Assembly: GCF_030269445.1 (NCBI RefSeq)
Contig: NZ_BSTJ01000010.1
Coordinates: forward strand, 1 to 64,000
DNA: 64,000 nucleotides
Source of the DNA: Actinoallomurus iriomotensis
GTDB taxonomy: Bacteria; Actinomycetota; Actinomycetes; Streptosporangiales; Streptosporangiaceae
Direction of reading: 5' to 3'
In this document: piece by piece, positions 36,783 through 45,589 of the stretch
Position numbering within the stretch: the first letter of the stretch is position 1
Layout: each line of letters starts with the position of its first letter
Notes under the pieces: generated by a model
Seen by the model: the letters and a program-made list of their open reading frames with translations, nothing else
What the model was told of the DNA's origin: nothing
The model's database searches: none
Translations under genes and position numbers: made by a program

Positions 36783-38390
36783 TCAGCAGGGGGTGCCGCG
36801 GGGGAGCTGGTAGCTGCCGCCGAGACGGTAGCGGCCGGGGACCGGGGCGTACAGCCGGGTCCAGTCGCCGGCCTGTGCCAGGCAGCCCGGGCCGCCGTCG
36901 CGTACGCCGACCCATGGCGACCATGGCACGCGGATGAGCACCCAGCCGCTGGACGGCACGTTGATGTCGAGTTCGCCGTCGTCGGCGCGGGCGACGGTGG
37001 CGGGCGGATCGGCCAGTGGCTCGGGGTCGGACAGCTCGTACAGGCGCCAGTTCGCGTCGTGCCAGATCTGCTTCAGCCACGGCTGCCCGCCCGCGACGAT
37101 GCGAGCCTCCTCCATCGCCTGCCAGTCGGGCGTGGAGTCCGACAGCACCACGTAGCGCACGGCCCACTTCCTGAGCCAGGCGTGGTAGGTCTCGGGCGTG
37201 AGGGTGCCGTCGTAGAAGAGCGGGTTGCGGTCGACGTCGGCCTGGCGGTTCCAGCCGCGCGCCAGGTTCACCACCGGGGCGAACTCCGACGACTCCAGGT
37301 GGGTGCGCTCGGGCACGACCTCGACCCGGCCGCGGTCGGCGCCGACGTTGCGCAGCTCCGACAGCACGCCGGCGGTGTGGCCGTCGGGCGAGCCGGTGTT
37401 CACCACGTCGAACACCGGCCGGATCACCTGGGAGATGACCGTCGCCGCGAACGCGACGTACAGGATGGCGATCTTGCGTTCCATCGCCGCGGCCAGCATC
37501 ACCGCGCCGCCGAAGAGCAGGGCGAGTCGGTCGACGTTGCTGCCCACCTGCGAGGGGATCAGCCAGGTGAGGACGGTGCCGACCGCGTACACCACCGCGC
37601 CGACGCGGACGTTGCGCCAGGACTTGGGCGCGTACAGCGCGAGGGCGATGGCGCTCGCCACCGGCGCCACGACGAGGAACCACGGGAACGGCTGCACGCC
37701 CTTGAACGGGAACAGCAGCGCCGACAGGCCGACGACGAACGGCGGCCCGGCCGCCACGGCGTACGCCGGCCGGCGCCGCCGCGTGAGGAACAGCGCCGCG
37801 GCCGCCACCTCGAGGAACAGCCCCGCCACCGGGCTCGCCAGCGTCGCCAGCACGCCGAGCGCGATGATGGCGGCGGCCCGCGGCGCGCGCGGCCCGCGTG
37901 CCGCGAACACCACCGTGATGGCGGCGAGGGCGAAGAACACGCCGAGGGCGAACGTCACCCGGCCGGACACGGCGTTGCACGACATCGAGAAGGCGCCCCA
38001 GAGCGCGGGCGGCAGCGGCCGGCGGATCTCCGAGCGCGTCAGGATCAGCGCGAAGAGGCCGGCCGACAGCGTGCCCGCGAGCACGCCGGTCGTGCGGACG
38101 CCCAGCAGGGCCATCAGGTACGGGGAGATCACGCTGTACGAGGCGGGGTGCATGCCGCCGTACCACGCGAAGTCGTAGGCCGAACCCGGATGCCGCAGGG
38201 CGAACTCGGCCCACGCGCTCTGGGCGGCGAGGTCGCCGCCGCCCCGGGCGAGGAACAGCGCCCACAGCAGATGCAGGATTCCGGCAATGCTCGTAGCGGC
38301 CACGACGGGGTGCAGCAGCCACCGCCGGTGGCGCACCGGTCGTGCCCGTAGCGCGTCGGCGGGGCGTGGCGCCTCCAGTGTGGCGGTCAC
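36783..38390 (-). CDS. Large polytopic membrane protein, glycosyltransferase-like
   Basis: The 535-residue protein has about eleven membrane helices in residues 25-330 and a soluble C-terminal domain. Its topology and the early DFAWYGGMHPASYSVISPYL loop resemble actinobacterial GT-C-type membrane proteins, but no clear catalytic motif is visible, so function is unassigned. The last 21 residues are encoded by the parent sequence of the repeat array downstream. It is divergent from the FHA-ABC gene. Confidence 0.75.
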   Translation of the reverse strand: MTATLEAPRPADALRARPVRHRRWLLHPVVAATSIAGILHLLWALFLARGGGDLAAQSAWAEFALRHPGSAYDFAWYGGMHPASYSVISPYLMALLGVRTTGVLAGTLSAGLFALILTRSEIRRPLPPALWGAFSMSCNAVSGRVTFALGVFFALAAITVVFAARGPRAPRAAAIIALGVLATLASPVAGLFLEVAAAALFLTRRRRPAYAVAAGPPFVVGLSALLFPFKGVQPFPWFLVVAPVASAIALALYAPKSWRNVRVGAVVYAVGTVLTWLIPSQVGSNVDRLALLFGGAVMLAAAMERKIAILYVAFAATVISQVIRPVFDVVNTGSPDGHTAGVLSELRNVGADRGRVEVVPERTHLESSEFAPVVNLARGWNRQADVDRNPLFYDGTLTPETYHAWLRKWAVRYVVLSDSTPDWQAMEEARIVAGGQPWLKQIWHDANWRLYELSDPEPLADPPATVARADDGELDINVPSSGWVLIRVPWSPWVGVRDGGPGCLAQAGDWTRLYAPVPGRYRLGGSYQLPRGTPC

Positions 38391-38814
38391 AGCCCGGCCG
38401 CGCTCTCCGCTAGCCCGCGATGGGGCGGCTGGGGAGCGGGGGACATTCGGCCAATGATCAACGATCGCGGCCCAGAGGGCAAATCAAGCGAGTTGTGAAA
38501 TCGGCTACATCACGCTTACCGCGGAATGAGGCATTGCGTTCCGCCGCCGTACGGGCGCCAAGGTGATCTTGAAGCCAGGGCAACGTCATCCAAGCGCGCA
38601 CCAAGGGAAGGTCAAGCAACGGGAGACTCCCGTCCGCCCGATTCGGCGACGATCCGTGTTCGCCTGCCGGGAGATAGGGGCTAGTTGCATACTTTTCGAA
38701 GCATTGCCGCGTTTACGTGACAGGCCCTACGCTTTAGCGGCGGTCCTGGTGATGCGCTCCTCTTGACGCGCCGACACACGGGGCTTCGGGGTCGACGACG
38801 GGAAAGGCGATTTC
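38391..38814. other. Regulatory spacer upstream of the FHA-ABC gene
   Basis: No gene is apparent in these 424 bases between divergent genes. The region is less GC-rich than its neighbours (for example around TTGCATACTTTTCGAAGC near 38685) and should hold both promoters. TTTACG and TTTAGC, 17 bases apart near 38714-38737, could form a promoter for the rightward gene. I see no clear terminator or operator. Confidence 0.45.
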
Positions 38815-41800
38815 GTGACTCAGCTTGTCGTGGAGAGCAACGGCGTTTCAGTGGCTCTGGATCCACGACGTTCCTACCGCGTCGGCCGCGATCCGGGCGC
38901 GGACATCGTCGTCTCGGTCGACGGGGTCTCGCGCACCCACGCCGTGCTGCGCTTCGAGGGCGGTCAGTGGATCCTCGAGGACGCGGGCAGCGCCAACGGC
39001 ACGTACGACGGCGGCCGGCGGGTGCAGCGGCTCGTCGTGGCGCCGGGGAGCCAGGTACGGCTCGGCCACCCGGAGCAGGGCGTGCCGGTCGCCTTCCGCG
39101 CCGCGCCCGCGTCGGCGACGCGCGCGGAGCCCGGCACGGACCCGGCCGCCCATCCCGCTCCGGCGCAGGGAGGCTTCTCGCCGCACCCGCCCGGGCAGGT
39201 GTTCCCGCCGCCCGGCGGTCAGGGCCAGGCGCCGCCGCCCGCGCAGCAGCCGCCCGCCGGATACCCCGGCCAGGCCGCCGCGTCGGGGCCGCAGTCCGTG
39301 CCCCCGCCGTACGCCTCGCCGCCGGGTCAGGGTGACGGCACGGGCACGATGCCCCCTTATCAGCAGTCCGCGCAGGGCGGCGGCACGGGCGGGATGCCGC
39401 CGTATCAGCAGCCGGCCCACGGTGACGGCACGGGCGGGATGCCGCCGTATCAGCAGCCGGCCCAGGGTGACGGCACGGGCGGGATGCCGCCGTACCAGCA
39501 GCCCGCGCAGGGCGGCACCGGCGGGCTCCCGCCGTACCAGCAGCCCACCCAGGTGGGAGGTACGGGCACGATGCCGCCGTACCAGCAGCCCGCCCAGGGC
39601 GCGGGGGCGGCGCCGCCGTATCAGCAGCCGGCCCACGGTGACGGCACGGGCGGGATGCCGCCGTACCAGCAGCCCGCCCAGGGCGGCGGCACCGGCACGA
39701 TGCCTCCGTACGACCAGGCCACGCAGTTCGGCGGTCCCGGCTCCATGCCGCCCGCCGCCCAGGGGTACGAGGCCGATCCGATCGGCTACCAGCCGACTCA
39801 CGGCACCCCGCCGCCGCGGGCGCCGATGCCCACGATGAGCGGGCAGTACCGCGAGCCGACCAAGGTCCGCAACCTGGGCGGCCAGCAGGTCCTGCGCATC
39901 GGCCGGGCGCCCGAGAACGACATGGTCGTCGCCGACCTGCGGGTGTCGCGCCAGCACGCCGAGCTGCGGTCGTCCGGCGGGACGTACGAGCTCGTCGACG
40001 TCGGCAGCCGCAGTGGCACCTACGTCAACGGCCAGCGCGTCGAGCGCGCGATCATCGGCCCGAACGACATCATCGGCATCGGCCCGTCAACGTTCCACCT
40101 GGTCGGCGACGTCCTCACCGAGTACACCGACACGGGCGCGGTCAACTTCAGCGCGCACGACCTCACCGTCACGGTCGACAAGGGCAAGGTGCTGCTGGAC
40201 CACGTGTCCTTCCCGCTCGGGGAGAAGTGCCTCGTCGCCGTCATCGGCCCCAGCGGCTCGGGCAAGTCGACCCTGCTGCGCGCGCTCACCGGCCTGCGGC
40301 CCGCCGACCAGGGCACGGTCTCCTACGACGGCCGTGACCTCTACCGTGACTACTCCGAACTGCGGTCGCGCATCGGCCTGGTGCCGCAGGACGACATCCT
40401 GCACACCCAGCTCACCGTGCGCCGCGCGCTCATCTACGCCGCCGAGCTGCGCTTCCCCGACGACACCCGCCAGCACGAGCGCAAGGCGCGGGTCGACGAG
40501 GTGCTCAAGGAACTCGGCCTGGACCACCGGCGCGACAACAAGATCTCGGCCCTGTCCGGCGGCCAGCGCAAGCGCGTCAGCGTCGCCCTCGAGCTGCTGA
40601 CCAAGCCGTCGCTGCTGTTCCTGGACGAGCCGACGTCGGGCCTGGACCCGGGCCTGGACAAGTCGGTCATGCAGATGCTGCGCGGCCTCGCCGACGACGG
40701 CCGCACGGTCGCGGTGGTCACCCACAGCGTCGCGAACCTCGACATCTGCGACCGGTTGCTCGTCATGGCGCCGGGCGGCCGCATCGCGTTCTTCGGCCCG
40801 CCGAAGGAGGCGCTGCCGTTCCTCGGGTTCACCGACTGGGCCGACGTCTTCCAGGCGTTCGACGACCCGTCGATCGACTGGGGCGGCCGCTACCGCCAGT
40901 CGCCGGCGCATCAGAAGTACGTCACGGCCGACCTGGTCCAGCCGGTCGCGCAGGCGGGCCCGGTGAGCTACCAGCCGCCGCCCAAGCCGCAGAGCTGGCC
41001 CGAACAGCTGAGCACGCTGATCCGGCGCTACATCCGCAGCATCGCGGCGGACCCGTTGTTCCTCGGCATCACGGTGGCGCTGCCGATCATCATGGGCGCG
41101 GTGGCGCGCGTCATCCCGGCCGGTGACCTCACGTCGAAGATCCCGGGCTCGCAGGGCGGCGCGGCCAACCTCCTGATGATCCTGTGCATCGGCGGATGTC
41201 TCACCGGCGCCGCCAACGCGGTGCGCGAACTCGTCAAGGAAAGACCGATCTATCAGCGAGAACGCGCGGTCGGCCTGTCCAGATCGGCGTACCTCACCTC
41301 CAAACTGCTCGTGCTCGGTGTGATCACGATCGGTCAGGGCATCGTCCTCACTTTGGTCGCCATGCTCGGCGTCAACATGAGGGACAAGGGCGTGGTCACC
41401 TCCCCGATGCCCGAACTCATCGTCGCCGTCGCGCTGCTGTCCTTCACCGCGATGACGCTCGGCCTGCTCATCTCCGCGATCGTCAAGACCAGCGAGATGA
41501 CGATGCCGCTCCTGGTGCTGACGACGCTGGTCCAGATCGTGTTCTGTGGAGCCCTCGTGCACCTGGACGGCAAGGCCGTCCTGGAGGAGATCGCCTGGAT
41601 CGTGCCGGCCCGGTGGGCGTTCGCCGCGATGGCGGGCACGCTGGACATCAGCTTCCTGCTGCCGCACAAGCACGGGGAATCACCCGACCCGCTGTGGAAG
41701 CAGCAGTTCAGCACCTGGCTGCTGGACATGGGGATGATGGTGGTCCTCACCGTGGTGCTCATCTTCCTCGTGGAGCGGATGCTGCGCCGCCAGGAGCCGG

Positions 41801-41820
41801 AGGTCATGCGGAAGCGGTAG
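38815..41820 (+). CDS. Double-FHA ABC transporter (Rv1747 type)
   Basis: The 1001-residue protein starts at a GTG after GGAAAGG. It has FHA domain 1 (residues about 20-95; VGRDPGAD, SRTHAVLRF, SANGTY), a Pro/Gln/Gly-rich linker with nine PPY repeats (about 180-305) and FHA domain 2 (about 345-430; IGRAPENDMVV, SRQHAELR, RSGTYVNG). An ATPase follows (Walker A GPSGSGKST near 478, signature LSGGQRKRVS, Walker B LLFLDEPTSGLD near 600), then an ABC-2-type six-helix permease (about 735-1001). FHA domains bind phosphothreonine, so control by a Ser/Thr kinase is expected. The mycobacterial relative Rv1747 exports cell-envelope lipid or glycan material. Confidence 0.93.
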   Translation: MTQLVVESNGVSVALDPRRSYRVGRDPGADIVVSVDGVSRTHAVLRFEGGQWILEDAGSANGTYDGGRRVQRLVVAPGSQVRLGHPEQGVPVAFRAAPASATRAEPGTDPAAHPAPAQGGFSPHPPGQVFPPPGGQGQAPPPAQQPPAGYPGQAAASGPQSVPPPYASPPGQGDGTGTMPPYQQSAQGGGTGGMPPYQQPAHGDGTGGMPPYQQPAQGDGTGGMPPYQQPAQGGTGGLPPYQQPTQVGGTGTMPPYQQPAQGAGAAPPYQQPAHGDGTGGMPPYQQPAQGGGTGTMPPYDQATQFGGPGSMPPAAQGYEADPIGYQPTHGTPPPRAPMPTMSGQYREPTKVRNLGGQQVLRIGRAPENDMVVADLRVSRQHAELRSSGGTYELVDVGSRSGTYVNGQRVERAIIGPNDIIGIGPSTFHLVGDVLTEYTDTGAVNFSAHDLTVTVDKGKVLLDHVSFPLGEKCLVAVIGPSGSGKSTLLRALTGLRPADQGTVSYDGRDLYRDYSELRSRIGLVPQDDILHTQLTVRRALIYAAELRFPDDTRQHERKARVDEVLKELGLDHRRDNKISALSGGQRKRVSVALELLTKPSLLFLDEPTSGLDPGLDKSVMQMLRGLADDGRTVAVVTHSVANLDICDRLLVMAPGGRIAFFGPPKEALPFLGFTDWADVFQAFDDPSIDWGGRYRQSPAHQKYVTADLVQPVAQAGPVSYQPPPKPQSWPEQLSTLIRRYIRSIAADPLFLGITVALPIIMGAVARVIPAGDLTSKIPGSQGGAANLLMILCIGGCLTGAANAVRELVKERPIYQRERAVGLSRSAYLTSKLLVLGVITIGQGIVLTLVAMLGVNMRDKGVVTSPMPELIVAVALLSFTAMTLGLLISAIVKTSEMTMPLLVLTTLVQIVFCGALVHLDGKAVLEEIAWIVPARWAFAAMAGTLDISFLLPHKHGESPDPLWKQQFSTWLLDMGMMVVLTVVLIFLVERMLRRQEPEVMRKR

Positions 41821-41826
41821 GTCCTC

Positions 41827-41860
41827 CCGCCACGCGGCGGCCTAAGCCGCGGGGTGGCGG
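41827..41860 (+). terminator. Terminator hairpin after the FHA-ABC gene
   Basis: CCGCCAC (41827-41833) pairs with GTGGCGG (41854-41860). Inside this, GCGGC pairs with GCCGC, giving a 12-bp stem with small internal mismatches. The hairpin starts seven bases after the stop codon. Confidence 0.65.
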
Positions 41861-41888
41861 CCCCGTCAGCGCGGAGGCCCTCGGCGCG

Positions 41889-41992
41889 TGACGAGCTCGC
41901 CGCCGCGTGACGGCCCCGCCGCGTGACGGGCTCGCGGCCGCTTGACGGGCTCGCGGCCGCTTGATGGGCTCGCCGCTGCGTGACGGGCTCGC
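41889..41992. repeat. 19-bp tandem repeat
   Basis: About six imperfect copies of a GACGGGCTCGCGGCCGCTT unit lie in tandem, including two identical adjacent copies. A doubled CCGTCACCGTTCGTC follows up to about 42024. The array lies between the convergent FHA-ABC and glycosyltransferase genes and has no coding features. Confidence 0.75.
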
Positions 41993-42069
41993 CCCGTCAC
42001 CGTTCGTCCCCGTCACCGTTCGTCGGCCGCGCCTGAGTATTTCCCGTGGACGTCTTCACGGAGGAAGCC

Positions 42070-43125
42070 TCAGGCGCGGCCTTTCTCGTAGATGACGAGC
42101 CCCCGGGACAGGTGCAGGGGGACGAGGATGAGCTCGACGATGAGGGCCTTCCAGGCGTAGTAGATGTTGACGGCCTTCGTCAGGTAGACGAACGGAACGT
42201 TGGCCATCACGCCCAGCACCGGAAGTCTTCGGCGCCTGGCGGCGTACAGCAGTGGCGGGACGGTGAACAGCAGCTCCGGCACGAGCCAGAACGTCAGGAC
42301 GGTGCCCACGGATCGATGCATGCCCAGCGTGAGCACGAACGGCGTCGCCCACCACAGAGGCGCGGTGAAGATCTCGGCCAGGGCCAGGACGATCCAGACC
42401 GCGAGCATGGGTTTTCGTCTCACCAGGCCGCCGAGGTGGAGGCGGACGTTCTGGAAGAAGCCGGCCATCCACCGCCACACCTGCTTGCGGAGGTAGGTCA
42501 GCGTCTCCGGGTCGGCGGCCCAGGCCACGGCGTCGCCGACGTACACCGCGCGCCGGCCGGCGATCTGCATCGACCAGGTGAAGTCCATGTCCTCGACGAT
42601 GGTGCGCTCGGGGAAGCCGCCGAAGCCGGTCAGCGTCGCCCGGCGGAAGGCCGAACAGCAGCCCGAGCAGACGACCGGGCTGTTCGCGCCGTTCTGGATC
42701 GGGCGGTTCCAGTGGAAGCCGAAGAGGTATTCGATGGAGCGGCCGCGCTCCCAGACGGTGCGGGTGAAGCGGGTCTGCACGTTGCCGGCCGCGACGACGA
42801 CCTCCGGATCGTCGAAGGCCGGTTTGATCTTTTCGATGTAGTCCGGGGCGAGCACGGTGTCCGCGTCGACGGCCAGGACGAGGTCGGTGTCGCACGCGGG
42901 CAGCGCGTGGTTCTGCGCTTTGGCCTTGCTGCCCAGGTTGTGCGGCGGTCTCAGCACGGTCGCCCCGTACGCCGCGGCGACCTCGCCCGTCCGGTCGGTC
43001 GAGCCGTCGTCGACGACCACGACCTTGTCCGGCGGGACCGTCTGGCGGCGGATCGCCTCCAGGGTCGCGGGCAGGCCCGCCTCCTCGTTGTGGGCCGGGA
43101 CGATCACGGTCAGTGTCGCGGTCAC
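42070..43125 (-). CDS. Family 2 glycosyltransferase, processive type
   Basis: From the GTG at 43125 (GGAGG eight bases upstream) the product has 351 residues. It shows TVIVPAHNEEAGLPATLEAI, the nucleotide-binding VVDDGSTDRT, the metal-binding DADTVLAP and the acceptor motifs VEDMDFTW and RKQVWRW (a QxxRW-like site). Four C-terminal membrane helices follow. The arrangement suits a membrane GT2 that makes a polysaccharide or lipid-linked sugar, similar to hyaluronan- or PgaC-like synthases. The gene for a 35-residue membrane peptide overlaps its start, so the two are coupled. Confidence 0.88.
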   Translation of the reverse strand: MTATLTVIVPAHNEEAGLPATLEAIRRQTVPPDKVVVVDDGSTDRTGEVAAAYGATVLRPPHNLGSKAKAQNHALPACDTDLVLAVDADTVLAPDYIEKIKPAFDDPEVVVAAGNVQTRFTRTVWERGRSIEYLFGFHWNRPIQNGANSPVVCSGCCSAFRRATLTGFGGFPERTIVEDMDFTWSMQIAGRRAVYVGDAVAWAADPETLTYLRKQVWRWMAGFFQNVRLHLGGLVRRKPMLAVWIVLALAEIFTAPLWWATPFVLTLGMHRSVGTVLTFWLVPELLFTVPPLLYAARRRRLPVLGVMANVPFVYLTKAVNIYYAWKALIVELILVPLHLSRGLVIYEKGRA

Positions 43126-43229
43126 TTGTGCCTCCGGAACCTCGTGACCGCGCCGCCGGCGGCCACGGCCAGCCCGACGACCCCGTAGACGATGGTGCTG
43201 AACCCGATGAAGGGCAGGCCCCCGTGCAT
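43122..43229 (-). CDS. 35-residue single-pass membrane peptide
   Basis: The ATG at 43229 is preceded by GAAGGGG at good spacing. The product has one hydrophobic helix (FIGFSTIVYGVVGLAVAAGG) and a basic tail (RFRRHK). Its stop overlaps the glycosyltransferase start as GTGA, which strongly supports translation. Small single-pass proteins are often partners of membrane glycosyltransferases, so an accessory subunit is a fair guess. A 14-codon frame just upstream has no ribosome-binding site and is not annotated. Confidence 0.7.
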   Translation of the reverse strand: MHGGLPFIGFSTIVYGVVGLAVAAGGAVTRFRRHK

Positions 43230-43474
43230 AGTCGACCCCTTCGCGATGCCGATGGTGGAGCCCGGCGGCGGGCCCGCTCACTCCGGTGAAAGGGAGGGCC
43301 CGCCGCTGGGCATGTTCGCCATGATGGGCTGCCGGAGACCGGCACGTCGATGGCCGTGGAGCGCCTGTGGATAACTCGCGCGTCAACGTGTCCGGCCCGC
43401 GAAGCCGGCCCCGATGTCACCGTCGCCAGGCCCGCGAGGCGGGTGCGTTCAGGCGCCCCGCGGAGGCGCGGCGC

Positions 43475-43752
43475 GGGTGAGCGGTTCGGGATGGCGGCTG
43501 CCGTTCGCTCGTGGTGGGGACGTCGCTCAGGCGGGGTCGGTCGTGGGGGTGAGGCGTTCGGGGAACGGGGCGCGGTTCGCGGAGATGGGGTGGGCGGTTC
43601 GGGATGGCGGTTGTCGTTCGCTCGTGGTGGGGACGTCGCTCAGGCGGGGTCGGTCGTGGGGGTGAGGCGTTCGGGGAACGGGACGCGGCTCGCGGAGATG
43701 GGGTGGGCGGTTCCGGATGACGGCTGTCACCCGCTCGCGGTCAGGACGCCGC
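43475..43752 (-). repeat. 113-bp tandem copies of the next gene's 3' end
   Basis: Two full copies (43527-43639 and 43640-43752) and a partial copy (from 43475) repeat the terminal segment of the PARG-like gene at an exact 113-base period, including its TCA (stop-codon complement) and GGCGGGGTCGGTCG. The two full copies are over 90% identical to each other and about 80% identical to the gene end. Because 113 is not a multiple of three, the reading frame changes from copy to copy. Confidence 0.85.
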
Positions 43753-44589
43753 TCAGGCGGGGTCGGTCGCGGGGGTGAAGCGTTCGGCGAACGCGGCGCG
43801 GTTCGCGGAGACGGGTGAGCGGTCCCAGACGGCGAAGACCACCTGCTCGAAGGCGGACGAGAAGGCGCCGCCGGCCGTCAGATGCGCGTGGAAGGCGCCC
43901 GCGACATCGTGCGGGTCGTTGCGGAACACTCCGCAGCCCCACGCGCCGAGGACCAGCCGGTGGGCGCCGTGGTGAGCGGCCACCGCCAGCACCCGCTCCG
44001 CGCGCCGGTGAAGGGTGCGCCGGATCGTGTCGCCCGCGGCGGGGTCGCGTCGCAGTACCTCGCCGGCGTTCGGCGCGGGCGAGGTCAGGAACGACACGGG
44101 GTACGGCTCGGCGAGCAGCCGTCCGTCGCCGCCCCGGTGCACCGGGACGTCGGGGGACCAGATGACGCGGTCGCTGTAGAGCAGGTCGGACGAGGCGCGG
44201 TGCGCGGCGTAGTAATCGGGGGCCTGGAGCAGGCAGGGATGCAACAGCGCGGTACGGCACAGGTCCTCCTCCTGCGCCCGGGCGCCGCCGAGGTATCCGC
44301 CTCCCGGGTTCCGCGCGGAGGCGAAGTTCAGCACGGCGATCCGCCCGCCGCCGGCGAGATGCAACCGCCGCGCCGCGCCCAGGCTGCCCTCCGCGGTCAC
44401 CTCGAACGCCGTGCGGTGAGTTCCCGTGGGTACGGACAGCGCGCCCTCCGGGGGATGGCTCACCGTGCCGCGGATCGCCGCGTCGAGGGCGGGCCGTACG
44501 ACGACGCGCGTACCGTTCTCGGCGGTGTACGCGCCGTCGGCGACGATCCGCGCGTTCACCGCCGCGACCTCACGCAGTCTGCTGCTCAT
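43753..44589 (-). CDS. PARG-like (DUF2263/TIGR02452) macrodomain protein
   Basis: The 278-residue protein has the bacterial poly(ADP-ribose) glycohydrolase signature: FASARNPGGGYLGGARAQEE, in which the glutamates of QEE are catalytic, followed by LVLGAWGCGVFRNDP. The family removes ADP-ribose chains or related modifications. An in-frame ATG at 44598 would add three residues. The 3' end is the parent of the 113-bp tandem array downstream. No ADP-ribosyltransferase is seen nearby. Confidence 0.88.
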   Translation of the reverse strand: MSSRLREVAAVNARIVADGAYTAENGTRVVVRPALDAAIRGTVSHPPEGALSVPTGTHRTAFEVTAEGSLGAARRLHLAGGGRIAVLNFASARNPGGGYLGGARAQEEDLCRTALLHPCLLQAPDYYAAHRASSDLLYSDRVIWSPDVPVHRGGDGRLLAEPYPVSFLTSPAPNAGEVLRRDPAAGDTIRRTLHRRAERVLAVAAHHGAHRLVLGAWGCGVFRNDPHDVAGAFHAHLTAGGAFSSAFEQVVFAVWDRSPVSANRAAFAERFTPATDPA

Positions 44590-44647
44590 CGTCCGCATCG
44601 TAGATCGTCGCCGTACCGGCGATCGACCGCTTTTCGGGCAGGGCCGG

Positions 44648-45589
44648 TCACTCGCCGGCCTGGGCGAGACCGCTCCTGTTCACCAGGTGGGGCCGGTAGG
44701 TGTAGCCCACTCGCCGTACGGTCGCGAGCTGGGAGCCCGCGCTGCCGAGCTTGCGGCGGAGGCGGTGGACGTGCACGTCGACCGTCCTGGTCGCGGCGTC
44801 CGCCGCCGGCCAGAGCGCCTGCATGAGCTCGGCCCGGCTGAAGACCTGCCACGGATGCTTCGTGAAGTGCACCAGCAGTTCGAACTCCTGGTAGGTCAGG
44901 CCGATCTCCCGGCCCCCTACCCAGACGCGCCGGGAGCGCTGGTCGATGCGCAGGGCCTGCGGCGGCGCGTCGTCATCTCGTACGGGCTCCGTCCCGCCCG
45001 GATCCGCCCACGGCCCCTTCCGTCCCGGAGAGTCCGATGGTGGGGACGCCTGGCCGGTGGGATCAGGCGAGGTCTCTTTCGCCGGGCCGGATGAGGGCCG
45101 GGCACGTACCCCGGAAGCCGGCAGGGGGGACCCTCCCGCGACGGTCAGCGGGGCGGTGTCCCGCCGTGTCTCGTCCGTCATCGGCGGCACCGGAACATGG
45201 CCTTCGGCGGACGTCGAGGCGTCGTCCGTGAGAAGCGTCTGGCTTTCGCCGGGAACGTGCGCGCCGTCGGCCGGGGCGTCATCCGTACTCGTCGCGCCGG
45301 CGGGGGCGCCGACCGTCGTCTGCGGGGGCGCCGGAGGGCAGGCGGGCCGGGTGTCGGCCGGGACCGCGGGAAACGCGCCCGGCAACGCGGCCGAGGCGGG
45401 GACGACGTGGGCCACGATCATCAGGACCTTCCCCGTGTCGGGGAGCGGGACCACGTCCAGGAGCGTGCCGTCCGCGGGGACCGTCTCCGCCGGGGCGAGA
45501 GCGTGGCCGCGGTGGAGACGCTCGCGGTAGCGGGCGTCCAGGTCGACGAGATGGCGCGAAGCCCGGTTCTGTGACCGGTGCTGGGTCAT
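44648..45589 (-). CDS. Winged-helix protein with OmpR-type C-terminal domain
   Basis: The 313-residue protein lacks a receiver domain. Residues 1-75 are partly ordered, residues about 75-210 are Pro/Ala/Asp-rich low complexity, and residues about 215-305 form an OmpR/PhoB-type winged helix (GLTYQEFELLVHFTKHPWQV, TVDVHVHRLRRKLG, TVRRVGYTYRPH). Such orphan transcription factors occur in actinomycetes and may respond to partner binding rather than phosphorylation. GGAAGAGG precedes the ATG. Confidence 0.8.
   Translation of the reverse strand: MTQHRSQNRASRHLVDLDARYRERLHRGHALAPAETVPADGTLLDVVPLPDTGKVLMIVAHVVPASAALPGAFPAVPADTRPACPPAPPQTTVGAPAGATSTDDAPADGAHVPGESQTLLTDDASTSAEGHVPVPPMTDETRRDTAPLTVAGGSPLPASGVRARPSSGPAKETSPDPTGQASPPSDSPGRKGPWADPGGTEPVRDDDAPPQALRIDQRSRRVWVGGREIGLTYQEFELLVHFTKHPWQVFSRAELMQALWPAADAATRTVDVHVHRLRRKLGSAGSQLATVRRVGYTYRPHLVNRSGLAQAGE

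Noticed and set aside
36126-38351. 741-codon plus-strand frame
   Set aside because: It crosses the 3'-end repeat array and is antisense to the membrane-protein gene; low-complexity Gly/Arg/Asp-rich product.
43278-43322. 14-residue peptide frame upstream of the small membrane gene
   Set aside because: No ribosome-binding site and too short to support without conservation.
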